In this document: positions 11,757 to 22,230 of the stretch, piece after piece
How positions within the stretch are numbered: the stretch's first letter is position 1
Layout: each line of letters starts with the position of its first letter
DNA from: Erigeron canadensis
Lineage: Eukaryota > Streptophyta > Magnoliopsida > Asterales > Asteraceae
Assembly: GCF_010389155.1 (NCBI RefSeq)
Contig: NC_057768.1
Coordinates: 17,233,664-17,297,663, forward strand
DNA: 64,000 nt
Direction of reading: 5' to 3'
Notes under the pieces: model-generated
Told to the model about the DNA's origin: nothing
Database searches by the model: none
Seen by the model: the letters and a program-made list of their open reading frames with translations, nothing else
Position numbers and translations under genes: made by a program

Positions 11757-13700
11757 GTATGGATACTCGATTCCGGGTGTTCAAAACACATGACTGGCAA
11801 TAAATCATTGCTCAAGAATTTTGTTGAAAGGTTCATGGGAACTGTTCGTTTCGGAAACAACAATTTTGCTCCAATTCTAGGTTATGGAGATATTGAAAAA
11901 AACGGGATTGTCATTAAGAAAGTCCATTATGTTGAAGGTCTGAGTCATAACTTGTTCAGTGTTGGACAATTCTGTGACAACAACCTTCAAGTTCTTTTTT
12001 GACAATCTCTGTGCAAAGTCCAAACTCTTGATGGAATTGATATCCTATGCGGAGATCGTGATGAGAATCTTTTCACAGTTAATCTTGATGATAACCAACC
12101 AACTGATAATATCTGTCTTGTTTCAAAAGCTACTTCGAAAAATTCTTGGTTGTGGCATAGAAGGCTTTCTCACTTGAATTATCAAACCATCAATGCTTTA
12201 GTCAACAAGCAACTTGTTGAAGGCTTGCCTGACTACAAGTATGAGAGTGAGCATGTCTGTCCTTCTTGTGCAGTTGGGAAGATCAAGAGAACTTCTCATA
12301 AACCAAAGAAAATTCCACATACTTTGGCACCTCTTGATTTGCTTCACATGGATCTTTCTGGGCCTATGAAAGTACAAAGCAGAAACGGGAAGAGATATAT
12401 TCTGGTTATCGTTGATGATTATTCAAGATACACTTGGGTCAAGTTTCTTGCTTCAAAAAATGAAACAACTCAAATTTTGATCGATTTCATCACTTCCACT
12501 CAAGTGAATCTTCAACTTCCAGTCCGCTATATCCGTTCGGATAATGGTACTGAGTTCAAAAATGCCATCTTCGATGAATTTTGCAAATCAAAAGGCATTA
12601 CTCACCAATTCTCTGCTGTTCGTACCCCGCAACAAAATGGTGTCGTTGAAAGGAGAAACCGTACGCTGGTGGAAGCAGCAAAGACAATGCTTGCTTATTC
12701 CAAGTTACCATCAAATATGTGGGCTGAAGCTGTTGACATTGTCTGTCACACTCAAAATCGGTCCATCATCAATCAGTGTCATGAGAAGACTCCTTATGAG
12801 GTTATTAACAAACGCAAACCCAACATCAATTACTTCCATATTTTTGGGTGTGTCTGTTATACCTTGAATGATCAGGAAAATGTTGGAAAGTTTGAATGGA
12901 AAGGTGACGAATGTTACTTTGTTGGTTACTCAAAGACATCGATTGCATATCGCATCTTTAATTGTCAAACAAACACGATTCAAGAAACCATGAATGTCTA
13001 GTTTGACGAGATGTCTGGCATGATATTTGAACAAGAAAGTTTGCTACCAACAATTAGTGATCCAAGTACTTCAAGTGCTTCCTCAAAGACGTCTACCTTA
13101 GCTTCAAAGTTCAAGAAATATCCGACTCCAACAAGTGAAGAGCTAGATATTCTTTTCGAAGAATTCTACAATACAAAACCGATTCAAGAAAAGGAACCTC
13201 AAGTCATCAATGAACTAATTCCGAACAATGATCCTATTCAAACAAATGAACCAGTTCCTGACAACAATCGTGAATCATCTTCAAATTCTGCAGAGTAAGA
13301 AGAATCATCTCCAAGTGATATTTATTCTCAAAAGAATGTTCAAGAACAACCTTCTCAAATCATCCAAACAACAAATCCATCAAATACTCCAAATGTGTAT
13401 GTACCACTGGATTTTGATCATCCAAATTTTGAGGAAAGAGTTCTTCCGAGCTATGATTCCATTTCTCAACAGAACTCTGGATTTAATGATGATAATGTTG
13501 ACATTCATCAACAAGATCCTCTTCCTCATGACAACAAGTGGTCACGTATGCGCAAAGATCATCCTACAGAATAGATCATCGGAGATCCACAAGCTGGTGT
13601 TTCTACCCGTACTACAGTCAATGAGTGTCTTGTTGCACTTTCACTGAGTAACATCGAACCCAAAACAGTCTTTGAAGCTCTTTGTAATCCAGAGTGGGTT
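11757..13700 (+). pseudogene. pol: Element B pol: protease and integrase, with stops
   Basis: The frame opens just after a short spacer following gag. Protease has the intact active site in WILDSGCSKHMTG. The pre-integrase zinc region WHRRLSHLN...CPSCAVGK is intact. The integrase core shows HMDLSGPM, RYIRSDNGTEF and the NGVVERRNRT region with its glutamate. A variable proline/serine/glutamate-rich linker follows. In-frame stops lie at 12000 (TGA), 12999 (TAG), 13296 (TAA) and 13572 (TAG). The first two replace tryptophan of element C, and the fourth replaces the glutamine kept in C. Confidence 0.9.
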
Positions 13701-15167
13701 AAAGCAATGCAAGATGAATTAGCTCAGTTTGAGAGACTGAAGGTATGGAGATTGGTTCCAAATCCAAGGAAAGAAGAACCAATTCGCACCAAGTGGATTT
13801 TCAAGAACAAGAAGGATGAAAGTGGAGTTGTAGTAAGGAACAAAGCTAGATTGGTTGCAAAGGGTTACTGCCAACAACCTGGTGTGGATTTCGACGAAAC
13901 TTTCGCTCCTGTTGCAAGAATGGAGGCCATTCGTATATTCTTAGCTTATGCCGCATTCAGAAACTTCACAGTGTTTCAAATGGATGTGAAGACAGCGTTC
14001 TTGAATGGAGAACTCAAAGAAGTTTACGTGGAGCAACCTGAAGGTTTTGTTGATCCTAAGAAGCCAAACCATGTCTACAAGTTAGACAAGGCTCTATGGT
14101 TTGAAACAAGCACCCCGGGCATGGTATGATTCCTTAACTACTTTCTTACTCAAAGGAGGCTTTACCAAAGGCACTATTGACCCTACCCTGTTTATTCGTA
14201 AGAAAGGTAAGTATGTTTTACTTGTCCAAATATATGTTGATGACATTATTTTTTGGTCAACCAGTCAAACTTTTCATCTCTAATGGTCAATCATTTTGAA
14301 ATGAGCATGATTGGGGAAATGAATTACGTTTTGGGTTTACAAATCAAACAATTACCAACTGGTATTTTTATATCACAAGGTAAGTACATAAAGGATATGT
14401 TGAAAAAGTTTGATATGACTACATGTTCTTCAATTTTAACCCCAATGGCTGCTCATACAAACATTAATGCTGATAAAAATGGGAAACCATTTGACCAAAA
14501 GAGGTATAGAAACATGATTGGTTCGTTGTTGTATCTTACAGCATCTCGCCCAGATATAATGTTTGCAACATGTATGTGTGCTAGGTATCAAGCCGCTCCG
14601 ACTGATTTACATTACCAAGCTGTGAAACGAATTTTTCGTTATCTGAAGGGTACACCCAATCTTGGTCTCTGGTATCCAAGGGATACTGGATTCAATTTAA
14701 CTGCCTATTCAGATGCAGATCATGCAGGTTGTAAGCTTGATCGCAAGAGCACATCTGGTACTTTACAATTCTTAAGGGATATGATTGTAAGTTGGTCATC
14801 CAAGAAGCAAAATTTTGTATCACTATCAACAGCGGAGGCTGAATATGTGGCTGCTGCTAGTTGCTGTGCTCAAATGTTATGGATGAAGACACACCTTACC
14901 GATTATGGTCTGAAATATGATCGTGTCCCTATCTATTGTGATTCACAAAGTGCCATTGCAATTGCTGTCAACTCAGTCAACCACTCCCGCTCAAAGCACA
15001 TTGATGTGAGATATCATTTTCTCAAAGATCATGTTGAGAAACGTGACATCGAACTCTACTTCGTGGGAACTGACTACCAACTCGCTGATTTGTTCACAAA
15101 ACCACTGGACGAAAAGAGGTTTAATTTCTTAATCTCTAAACTTGGTATGCTAAATCTTGATTCTTGA
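13701..15167 (+). pseudogene. pol: Element B pol: reverse transcriptase and RNase H
   Basis: RT starts with [19 protein letters not shown] and contains [33 protein letters not shown] and [11 protein letters not shown], then the catalytic YVDD in QIYVDDIIF at about 14230. RNase H follows with AYSDADHAG, STAEAEYVAA and IYCDSQSAIAIA, ending LISKLGMLNLDS. A two-base deletion near 14096 shifts frame, and a 13-base deletion near 14265 shifts it again. Frame and motifs otherwise match element C. It cannot make a full enzyme. Confidence 0.92.
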
Positions 15168-15297
15168 TTCACTTTACCATGGAAGGAATTCTTGATTCAT
15201 TTTTCTAAAATTATAAAAAGTTGAAAAACAAAAATCAAATACAAAAATATAAAATTTTGAAAAAATAACAAAAAGATTTTCTTTATTTTTTTAAAGT

Positions 15298-15492
15298 GGC
15301 TTACATATGCTATGTATGTAACCCGGGCTTCATACTTTTATTTATATCTTTGTGGTTTACATATACTCTGTATGTAACCCGTGCTTAAATGATGTATTTA
15401 TTACTTCGTGGCTTATGCACACTCGGTGTATAACCCGTGCTTATTTGTGTTATTTATTTCATAATGGCTTGCATATACTCTGTATGCAACCC
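15298..15492 (+). repeat. Tandem stem-loop array, four units
   Basis: Four units about 56 bp apart each read GGYTT...AACCC around an inverted repeat. Arms: TTACATA/TATGTAA at 15301-15321 and 15357-15377, TTATGCAC/GTGTATAA at 15413-15433, and TTGCATA/TATGCAA at 15469-15489. Arm sequences change in step, so pairing is kept. Element C has three equivalent units at 32222-32360. The array lies 130 bp after the RNase H stop. Function unknown. Confidence 0.75.
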
Positions 15493-15562
15493 GGTTTTAA
15501 AAAGAAAAAATTATTTATGGTTCAAAGTTGGAATTAATTCATGTTGTTATACATATAAATTG

Positions 15563-15616
15563 ATATAAGATAACGCGGAATTGAACGCCTTTGTGTACTT
15601 CCAAGTGGTCTTATAT
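15563..15616 (+). other. Constant-loop hairpin B1
   Basis: Outer arms ATATAAGA/TCTTATAT and inner arms GGAA/TTCC enclose the 18-base loop TTGAACGCCTTTGTGTAC (15581-15598). The same loop class, on different stems, occurs in B2, B3, three sites of element C and one site of element A. Confidence 0.75.
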
Positions 15617-15722
15617 GAATGTATATGTGTAATATATTGGATTTTCATCATGATAAACTGAGTATCACAAGATGTTAATTGCAATTTTGTTGCACCTGTT
15701 TCAAAAACTCTCAATTGTTGAT

Positions 15723-15771
15723 ATGAGAAGCAAAGGATTGAACGTCTTTGTGAACTCCTGAGTTGTCTCAT
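15723..15771 (+). other. Constant-loop hairpin B2
   Basis: Outer arms ATGAGA/TCTCAT and inner arms AGGA/TCCT enclose the 18-base loop TTGAACGTCTTTGTGAAC (15738-15755). The closing pairs differ from B1 but still pair. Confidence 0.72.
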
Positions 15772-16768
15772 CTTGAACAATTGATTGAGTTCACTTTTCA
15801 TAAACCCTGTTTTGATTTCACACAAATCATTTTTGCTCCACCTTTTCTATGAAAATCTTTTTGATCTATCTTTGCATAGATTAAGGGGGAGTTTGTGATT
15901 TCAAATCTCTTTCAAACTTCAAATGTGTTGTTTAAACATTTTTTTTCACATTTGATGATTTTTTCAAAACATTTGCTTCAAAGGAAGTTCGGTGTTTAGT
16001 TTGCACATGAGCGACTAGGTTTTTTCTCAAAATTCTACTCCATGAATTTCATCATCGCCGATGAGTTCTAACCCCGGAGTTTTCACTTCTTTCAGTAGAT
16101 AGTGACGGTATTTTTGAGTGATGATGAATTCGTGCAACTAAGTTGGAGGGAGTACAGTTGAAAAGTGAGAGGTTATGGTGATAATGTTGTGAGAAAAGGG
16201 TTAAAAGACTTGATACCCTTCTCTAAAATTCTCAAATCGCCGGGTAAAACACATTTCTATCGGATGTCATTTGTTGATATCTCGGTATTGAAGAAGCCTT
16301 CATGGACCCAGTGAAGCGATGCACATCTTTACCTAACCACTCAAGTGTTTCTTAACAAATGCTTGTTTTATTTCTCACGGAGATTTTCTCATTTCTATTG
16401 ACTCTTCATTTGGAAGACGTTAATATTGAAAAAGGGTGACACTCTGCTCCAGTCCCCGACTTCATTTGATCACTTTGTGTCTAGAGCTCTCGTGATTGAT
16501 CATTAATTTGATCGTTATTCATTCTTTAGGACACATTTGCGTCATATCTTTGTGATATACATGCTTATCTTTGTGATATAGCCAGAACATTTGTAGTGAT
16601 ATCTTGATTGATATTTCACGATGATCAAATGGAAATCCTACCATTGCTAACATCATTTCCAGTTTTGAACGTAGGTCACATAATTGCATTTGTGTAATTA
16701 TTGAGTTAACAAGAAGTCTATTGTGACCTTGGATTTTTTTTCCTAAAAAGTCTTTAAGGATAGTAGAA

Positions 16769-16803
16769 CATGGTTATCGAACGCTTAGGTGACACTAACC
16801 ATG
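16769..16803 (+). other. Constant-loop hairpin B3
   Basis: Perfect 8-bp arms CATGGTTA/TAACCATG enclose the 19-base loop TCGAACGCTTAGGTGACAC. The counterpart in element C (30883-30913) keeps the stem core and loop length but changes the loop middle. Confidence 0.75.
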
Positions 16804-17970
16804 GTTTACATTCTTTGAAGCAATCTTGAGGTTGGGAAGCCAAAAGACCAAACTATGTTAGAGGTTTGCTTTGTGCATTTCTCGATGATACATAGGAAAT
16901 CCGATAAATGGTATACATTTCTTTCGGTCATTTCATTAATCCTTTCGATTTTTGAATGCAAATGGATCATTCTTATCCGGTTTCTTTTCTCATCACCCCA
17001 ACACTGAAAACACCAACACCATAGTAAAATGCTTATACCAACAACTTCAACCTTACATTTTAGTCACCTATAGGGTTATTTAGGTTGGATTAATGGTTTG
17101 GGTTGATGAGTTGTTAGTTCATATATCTTTGTGTAAAAACCATTGAGCTATGGTTCTTTTGATTTCTTTTGACATTCTATTCAATCAATGTTTGCATAAT
17201 GACATTGGTTCCCAACATTGTCATTATGAGGGGGAGAAAATAGTAATAGTATGATTGATTTTTGATTGGGGAAGAAATTAGAATGATTTTAAGGATAAGA
17301 AGATCAAGATCAATAATGAAAGAATGCTCACTCAAGATGTTACAAAAAGTTCAAAAATGCTCCAATCAAAGACTGTGATTACTCATGAATTGAGGAGGAG
17401 CATGATTACTTTCATAAAAGAATTTCCAAAACCTTATTGAAATGTTTACTCTCAAAAGTGTTCAAGACGATGTGACAAAGATCAAAGCTTCAAAGGACAA
17501 AAGGCTGACGATTCAAGACAAAAGAAGAAAAGCTTCAAAAAGAGTCTTCATCAAATTAAAGATCTTCAAGTCATACAACAACACTTTACCAAAAGCTACA
17601 TTGCACACATCAAGGGGGAGAGTACTTATTTCTGAAAATTCATTCCATGACTTCAAGATTCGAAGATTGAAGAATTCAAGACAAGTTCATACCTTCCGCA
17701 TTTCAAAAGACAACTCTGATCTGTGATTCAACAATCCTCGAAGATTTAATACACACACACTCATCATTCTCTGTTCAAAAAGAACATTGAGAATCAACAA
17801 ATGATTTAACTTCAAGAAGTCCAAGACCAAGACTGAATCAAGTTCTCCAAAGACAATGAGAAAGCTTTGAAGACTTGTTTCAACACACCAATTGTCTTCA
17901 CCACCGGGCTCATCAAATTCATTCCTACAAGACAAAACAACACGTACTTCAGACCTTACAATATATCACT

Positions 17971-17981
17971 AAGGGGGAGAA
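17971..17981 (+). other. Polypurine tract, element B
   Basis: AAGGGGGAGAA lies directly before the 3' LTR and would prime plus-strand DNA synthesis. Confidence 0.85.
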
Positions 17982-18304
17982 TGTTAGAAATCTAAAAATA
18001 GTGATACATTGTAATTTAAGTTATGGACTTACTTGTTGTTAAGTCATGTGTTGATGATTTCTAAGGTTGAGGGGCTAATTGTGATAATTAGCATAGTTGG
18101 TTAGTCTAGACTATAAATAGCCCTCAAATCCTTAGAAATCATAACCTTGGCATAACTCTTGACAAAAAAACATGATCATTACACTTGAATAACACACACT
18201 TGATACCAATTCTCTCTCAACACACACACAAACACCAAGAACACACACACACACTAAACCGCCATTGTTGATGTGAATTCGAGTGATAAAATCATGTTGT
18301 TACA
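17982..18304 (+). repeat. Element B 3' LTR
   Basis: This is the 323-bp copy of 6578-6900, with six differences by hand count and the same TG...CA ends. The TATA box is at 18112-18119. GATAG (18305-18309), the right copy of the target duplication, follows. Confidence 0.95.
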
Positions 18305-18309
18305 GATAG

Positions 18310-19274
18310 AAGCAGCCAGGAGCATGTTATCTGAATCATGTCTTCCCACCCGTTTTTGGGCAATAACAATGGCAACAGTATGCCATACCCAGAATCGGTC
18401 AGTTTATGTCAAAAGACATAGGAAGACTGCCTATGAAGTCCTCAGGAATTGTAAACCAGATATAAGTTACTTCTATGTGTTTGGTTGTCCAGTTTACATT
18501 CTAAATGATTCCAGTCAGCTAGGAAAATTTGATGCAAAAGCTGATGAAGGTGTCTTTGTGGGTTATTCAGATATTCGCAAAGCTTTTAGAGTTTATAATT
18601 ATAGACTCCAGAAGATTCATGAATCGATTCATGTCACATTTGATAAATCTAATGATGCAATTAATAAAAAGCGTTCCAATCAGTTTTGGTGAATCTGACC
18701 AAGTCCATCGGTCAGATACTTCACCAATTGTTGTTTCCAGTCATAAAGACATGGAACCAGTTTCAAAGAATAATTCCACCAGTGACACTTCGTTTTATCC
18801 TTCCATCTGTTTTAATTTACCACAAAAACTGGTGATTGGATCTAATGTTCGTGTCACTCCAATATCAGAACCAGTTCAAATCCCAAATTCTCTAGTTATT
18901 CAAGAAACGCCCCAAACTGAAAAATTTCATGATGCAAATCGTGACCTCATTGACTCTGATGAGGATGTTGAAGAAATTTGGACTGATCCTTCTCCAGTTA
19001 CAACAATTGGGGAGGGTCATCAGGTTACTTGCACTGATATTATTGTTCATCAACCTAATCAATACACTAAATGGACAGCTGCACATCCAATTGAGCAGAT
19101 AATTGGAGATCTAGATAATGGGGATCAGACTAGAAGATCCATAAGTGAACAATGCTTGAACATCACCTTCTTATCATTGATTGAACCAAAGAAGATTGAC
19201 GAGGCTATGGCAGACCCAAGCTGGGTAGAAGCAATGCAAGAAGAGCTTATCCAGTTCGAAAGGAACAATGTTTA
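18310..19274 (+). pseudogene. Element A: second half of integrase and linker
   Basis: Text resumes with the integrase stretch EAARSMLSESCLPTRFW, exactly where the left part at 6577 was cut. It continues with CHTQNRS, HRKTAYEVL, ISYFYVFGCPVYILND and GVFVGYSDIRKAFRVYN, the usual C-terminal integrase order in copia. The frame breaks near 18690. A variable acidic linker follows to IEPKKIDEAMADPSWVEAMQEELIQFE, the start of the RT domain, and a stop at 19273-19275. Confidence 0.88.
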
Positions 19275-20671
19275 GGAACTTGTTCTTTGTTCACTAGGGT
19301 TAAAGAAGGAACCCATTGGTACAAGATGGGTCTACCGAAATAAGATGGATGAAGATGGCAATGTTGTTAGAAATAAAGCCAGATTGGTTGCCAAGGGATG
19401 TTGTCAAGCAGTGGGTGTTGATTTTGATGAGACTTTTGCTCCAGTTGCTAGACTTGAAAGCCATTAGATTATTTATGGCTTATGCAGCCCATCTGCAGTT
19501 CAAAGTCTAGCAGATGAATGTCAGAAGTCCATTCCTAAATGGAACATTGGAAGAAGAAGTGTATGTTAAGCTGACTCCAGGCTTCATTGATGAGAAGCAT
19601 CCTCACTGGGTATATAGATTGAACAAAGCTTTGTATGGTCTTAGACAAGCCCCAAGAGACTGGTATGACACTTTAACTAAACATCTTCTTAAACATGGCT
19701 TTCAAAGAGGTGCAATAGATAATACCTTATTTATTTTGAAAGAAAAAGGTAATATCTTGTTGATACAAATTTATGTTGATGACATTATCTTTGGGTCAAT
19801 TGATGATGCAATGTGTAAAAGTTTTCAAAAATCATGTCAACTGAGTATGAAATGAGTTTAATAGGTGAATTAACATTTATCTTGGGTCTTCAAATTAAAC
19901 AACCCAAAGATGGTATTTTTATTAACCAAGAGAAATATGTCAGAGATTTGTTAAGAAAATAAAATATGATTGAATCCCTTCGAAAACTACACCAATTGTA
20001 GAACCATTGAATTTGGACTCTGACCCAAATGGCAAACAAGTGAACCAAAAAGAATATCATGGAATGGTTGGCTCACTGATGTATTTAACTGTCAGTCGAC
20101 CATATATAATGTTTGCAACATGTCTATGTGCCAGATTTCAGGCTAACCCAAAAGAATCACATTTGCTTGTTGTTAACCGCATCTTCAGATACCTGAAAGG
20201 ATGTCCTAGCATTGGTCTTTGGTATCCCAAAGGCTTAGGGTTAGATCTAATGGGTTATTCAGATTCAGATCATGCAAGTTGTAAAATTGATAGAAAATCA
20301 ACCACTGGTGGTTGTCATTTCCTTGGAGGAAAACTGGTGACTTGGACCAGAAAGAAACAGACATCAGTCTCTACGTCCACTGCTGAAGCAGAGTACATTT
20401 CTGTGGCCAGTTGCTGTGCCCAGATTCTCTGGATCAAGAACCAGTTATTAGATTACGATCTAAAATACAAAAGAACACCAATCTTTTTGGACAACACCAG
20501 TGTAATTGCTATTGACATCAGGTATCATTTCATTCGTGATCATGTTATGAAATGAGACATTGAAATTCATTTCATCCCCACTGACAAACAATTAGCTGAT
20601 ATTTTTACAAAACCTCTCGATGAGAAAACTTTTAAACACCTTATCAGCGAATTGGGAATGCTAAATCCTTG
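19275..20671 (+). pseudogene. Element A: reverse transcriptase and RNase H
   Basis: RT pieces are spread over several frames: [64 protein letters not shown] and an intact IQIYVDDIIFGS at about 19770. RNase H begins near 20240 (GYSDSDHASC) and has STAEAEYIS. About 13 residues after TSVIAI, the part that normally carries HSRTKHI, are deleted. The end reads LISELGMLNP with a stop at 20669-20671. Multiple indels and stops show long inactivity. Confidence 0.88.
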
Positions 20672-20751
20672 AAACTGTAGTTTTTTTTTATGAATGCACT
20701 AGTGACACTGATGAAGTTCTCCAGTTAAGGAGGTCTAGATGATCTTTGCTC

Positions 20752-20788
20752 GCCAGGCTATCGAACGCCTTTGTGATACTATCCTGGC
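20752..20788 (+). other. Constant-loop hairpin A1
   Basis: Arms GCCAGG/CCTGGC plus TA/TA (one C-T mismatch between) enclose the 19-base loop TCGAACGCCTTTGTGATAC (20761-20779). The loop is shared with elements B and C although A's coding sequence and LTRs belong to another family. Further flanking pairing ATGAT/ATCAT exists at about 20739 and 20808. It lies 80 bp after the RNase H stop. Confidence 0.75.
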
Positions 20789-20874
20789 ACTAATCGATAT
20801 CTGGGTCATCATTCTAAGGGGAATAGACTCAAAATATTTTTCTGACTAAAATTGTTTTTGTTTGAAAAAATTTG

Positions 20875-20924
20875 CAACCGGAGAGATCTCCAGTTGTAAC
20901 GGGCACTGGACTAATCCTCCAGTG
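20875..20924 (+). repeat. Element A symmetric boxes (CTCCAGTTG type)
   Basis: Two adjacent inverted repeats: CAACCGGAGAG/ATCTCCAGTTG with two mismatches, and CACTGGA/TCCAGTG with perfect arms. Related boxes occur in A's LTR, for example CTCTAGTT/AACTGGAG at 53763-53780. Sireviruses with an extra gene are reported to have repeated boxes both in the LTR and ahead of that gene, which fits this position. Confidence 0.6.
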
Positions 20925-21279
20925 TAGATGTTTAGTTTTGTCTTAAAACTAGAGGTGAACCAGATTTTCATAACCATAAGAATACTTGGTCAATTCTTGT
21001 AACACGTGATAGTACTCGAGTGTTTTAACCCACTCACAATTGTCATATGACGTGTCAAAGCCACGTCGTAAAAGGATGTACTTTTTATAGGGATTGTGAA
21101 AAGTTAGTGGGCGAGTGGGTATACAATCCGTCGTAGCATTAAATGCTTGACAAGATGATATTAAATGCTTTTGAATTTCAAATTTTCTAAAAATCTTTTT
21201 GCAAATGTTTTTCGAAAAGATTGGGGGTGAAAATTACATTTTCATATTTAATTGGAATATTTTATTTCCTATAAATACC

Positions 21280-21287
21280 CCCACTTT
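21280..21287 (+). promoter_or_regulatory. Internal TATA box before element A third gene
   Basis: CCTATAAATACCCCC is a strong plant TATA context, 600 bp after pol and about 280 bp before the third-gene ATG. It is followed by a pyrimidine-rich leader containing AAAACCCTAAG, as in plant 5' UTRs. Elements E and F have a TATA box at the equivalent place. An independent promoter for the third gene is inference. Confidence 0.6.
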
Positions 21288-21563
21288 AACATTTTTATCA
21301 TTTATTTCTTTTCACATTCCTTTATTTACTTCCCAATCTTCAGAATCGCTTCCTTTATCTCTCTTCTCAATAAATCCAAAACCCTAAGTCCAAAACACTC
21401 ATTTTCAGTTTCCAATCATTTACAAAAGGCTCCTAAATCATCATCTTCCCGTGTTCGCGATGTGAATCTTCTCACCGATGAATACGTACCTTCTGACAAT
21501 GTCAAACATGCCGTGGGTGCCCCAATAAATTCTAAGTTGATTAAATTAAATCCAAATCACCCC

Positions 21564-22230
21564 ATGGCCAGTTTGCAAGGGCAACAGGCCGCCAATACAC
21601 TCATCTGGAGAATCCAATCCTTTCTTCGTAATTCTCCCATCGGCGAGACCTTTTCTCTGAACCCACACAAGCTATATCATGACTACTTGTGTGAGTTTTG
21701 GTACACTGCTACTCTTTCTGATGACTGTTCATCCATCTCGTTTACTCTCAAGGATGGTTTAGTCAAGTGTACTATCACATCCGAAACGTTGAGGGATGCT
21801 TTACACCTCAACTACTGGAGACAGGGTGAGTCTCCAGTTACAATATCCTAAAACATCAATATTCGCCAGATACTTCTAGATATGGGGAATAGGAAAGTAC
21901 TGGAGAACGGGGTGTTGAAGACCAAGGGTCCCATGACGATGAAGGGCCTCACACCATCCTGGAGGAAAGGCCTCACACCATCCTGGAGGTACTTTTTCAT
22001 TCACCTGGTCGAAAGTATAGGCAGAAGTTCTGGTGGTTTGGACCAGATAAACTCTTTTCAGGCAAAGATGACATACTGCCTGTGGAATGGCTTAAGGGTA
22101 GATTTTGCCAATATTTTATTTCGAAGCCTTGTATTTAAGTTGAAAGGCAACCGGGGACCTTGTATTCCCTTTTCCAGATTTCTATCCTTATGCTTCAAGT
22201 TGATTCTGGGCAGAAACGAATACAAAAATA
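21564..22230 (+). pseudogene. Element A third gene: N-terminal domain
   Basis: The ATG at 21564 begins MASLQGQQAANTLIWRIQSF, with the frame also open upstream to before the TATA box. Recognisable parts are KLYHDYLCEFWYTA and, after a stop at 21849-21851 in the same frame, WRYFFIHLVESIGRSSGGLDQIN...FSRFLSLCFKLIL. Element E has the same spacing of W-R, S-I, G-x-D-Q and F-x-R-F-L, so the domain is homologous. It occupies the envelope-like gene position of Sireviruses; function is unknown. A 24-bp tandem duplication lies at 21945-21989. Element E interrupts the frame at 22230; the gene resumes at 50193. Confidence 0.75.
22226..22230. repeat. Target-site duplication AAATA, left copy (element E)
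   Basis: AAATA precedes the TG end of the left LTR of E; AAATA follows the right LTR at 50193-50197. Counting one copy, A's third-gene frame continues in phase. Confidence 0.93.

Larger units (their letters stand above)
15168..17970 (+). other. Element B 3' non-coding region
   Basis: No credible gene is present; the longest ORFs are basic, domain-free and not conserved in element C. The region contains a four-unit stem-loop array (15298-15492), three constant-loop hairpins (15563-15616, 15723-15771, 16769-16803) and internal purine tracts resembling the terminal primer tract, at about 15883, 17228 and 17612. Such multiple tracts are a reported Sirevirus trait. The same layout recurs in element C. 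Confidence 0.7.
6578..18304 (+). mobile_element. Element B: complete Ty1/copia insertion, Sirevirus-like, 11.7 kb
   Basis: Two 323-bp LTRs (TGTTAG...TTACA) bracket an 11.1-kb interior with an initiator-Met tRNA primer site, a 1.1-kb leader, gag, pol and 2.8 kb of non-coding 3' DNA ending in a purine tract. GATAG target duplications flank it. By hand count the LTRs differ at 6 of 323 positions (about 1.9%), so this is the most recent datable insertion here. It is structurally complete, but gag and pol contain frameshifts and stops. It is long for copia because gag is about 1,245 codons and the 3' non-coding part is large. Element C is the same family in opposite orientation. Confidence 0.95.

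Noticed and set aside
15298..15492. Regular repeats that could suggest a CRISPR-like array
   Set aside because: Eukaryotic retroelement context; units are hairpins with similar, not unique, spacers, and only four copies.
17442..17726. 94-codon ORF in the 3' region of element B
   Set aside because: Lysine-rich, without domain, not conserved in the aligned part of element C, and inside a non-coding region with hairpins and purine tracts.
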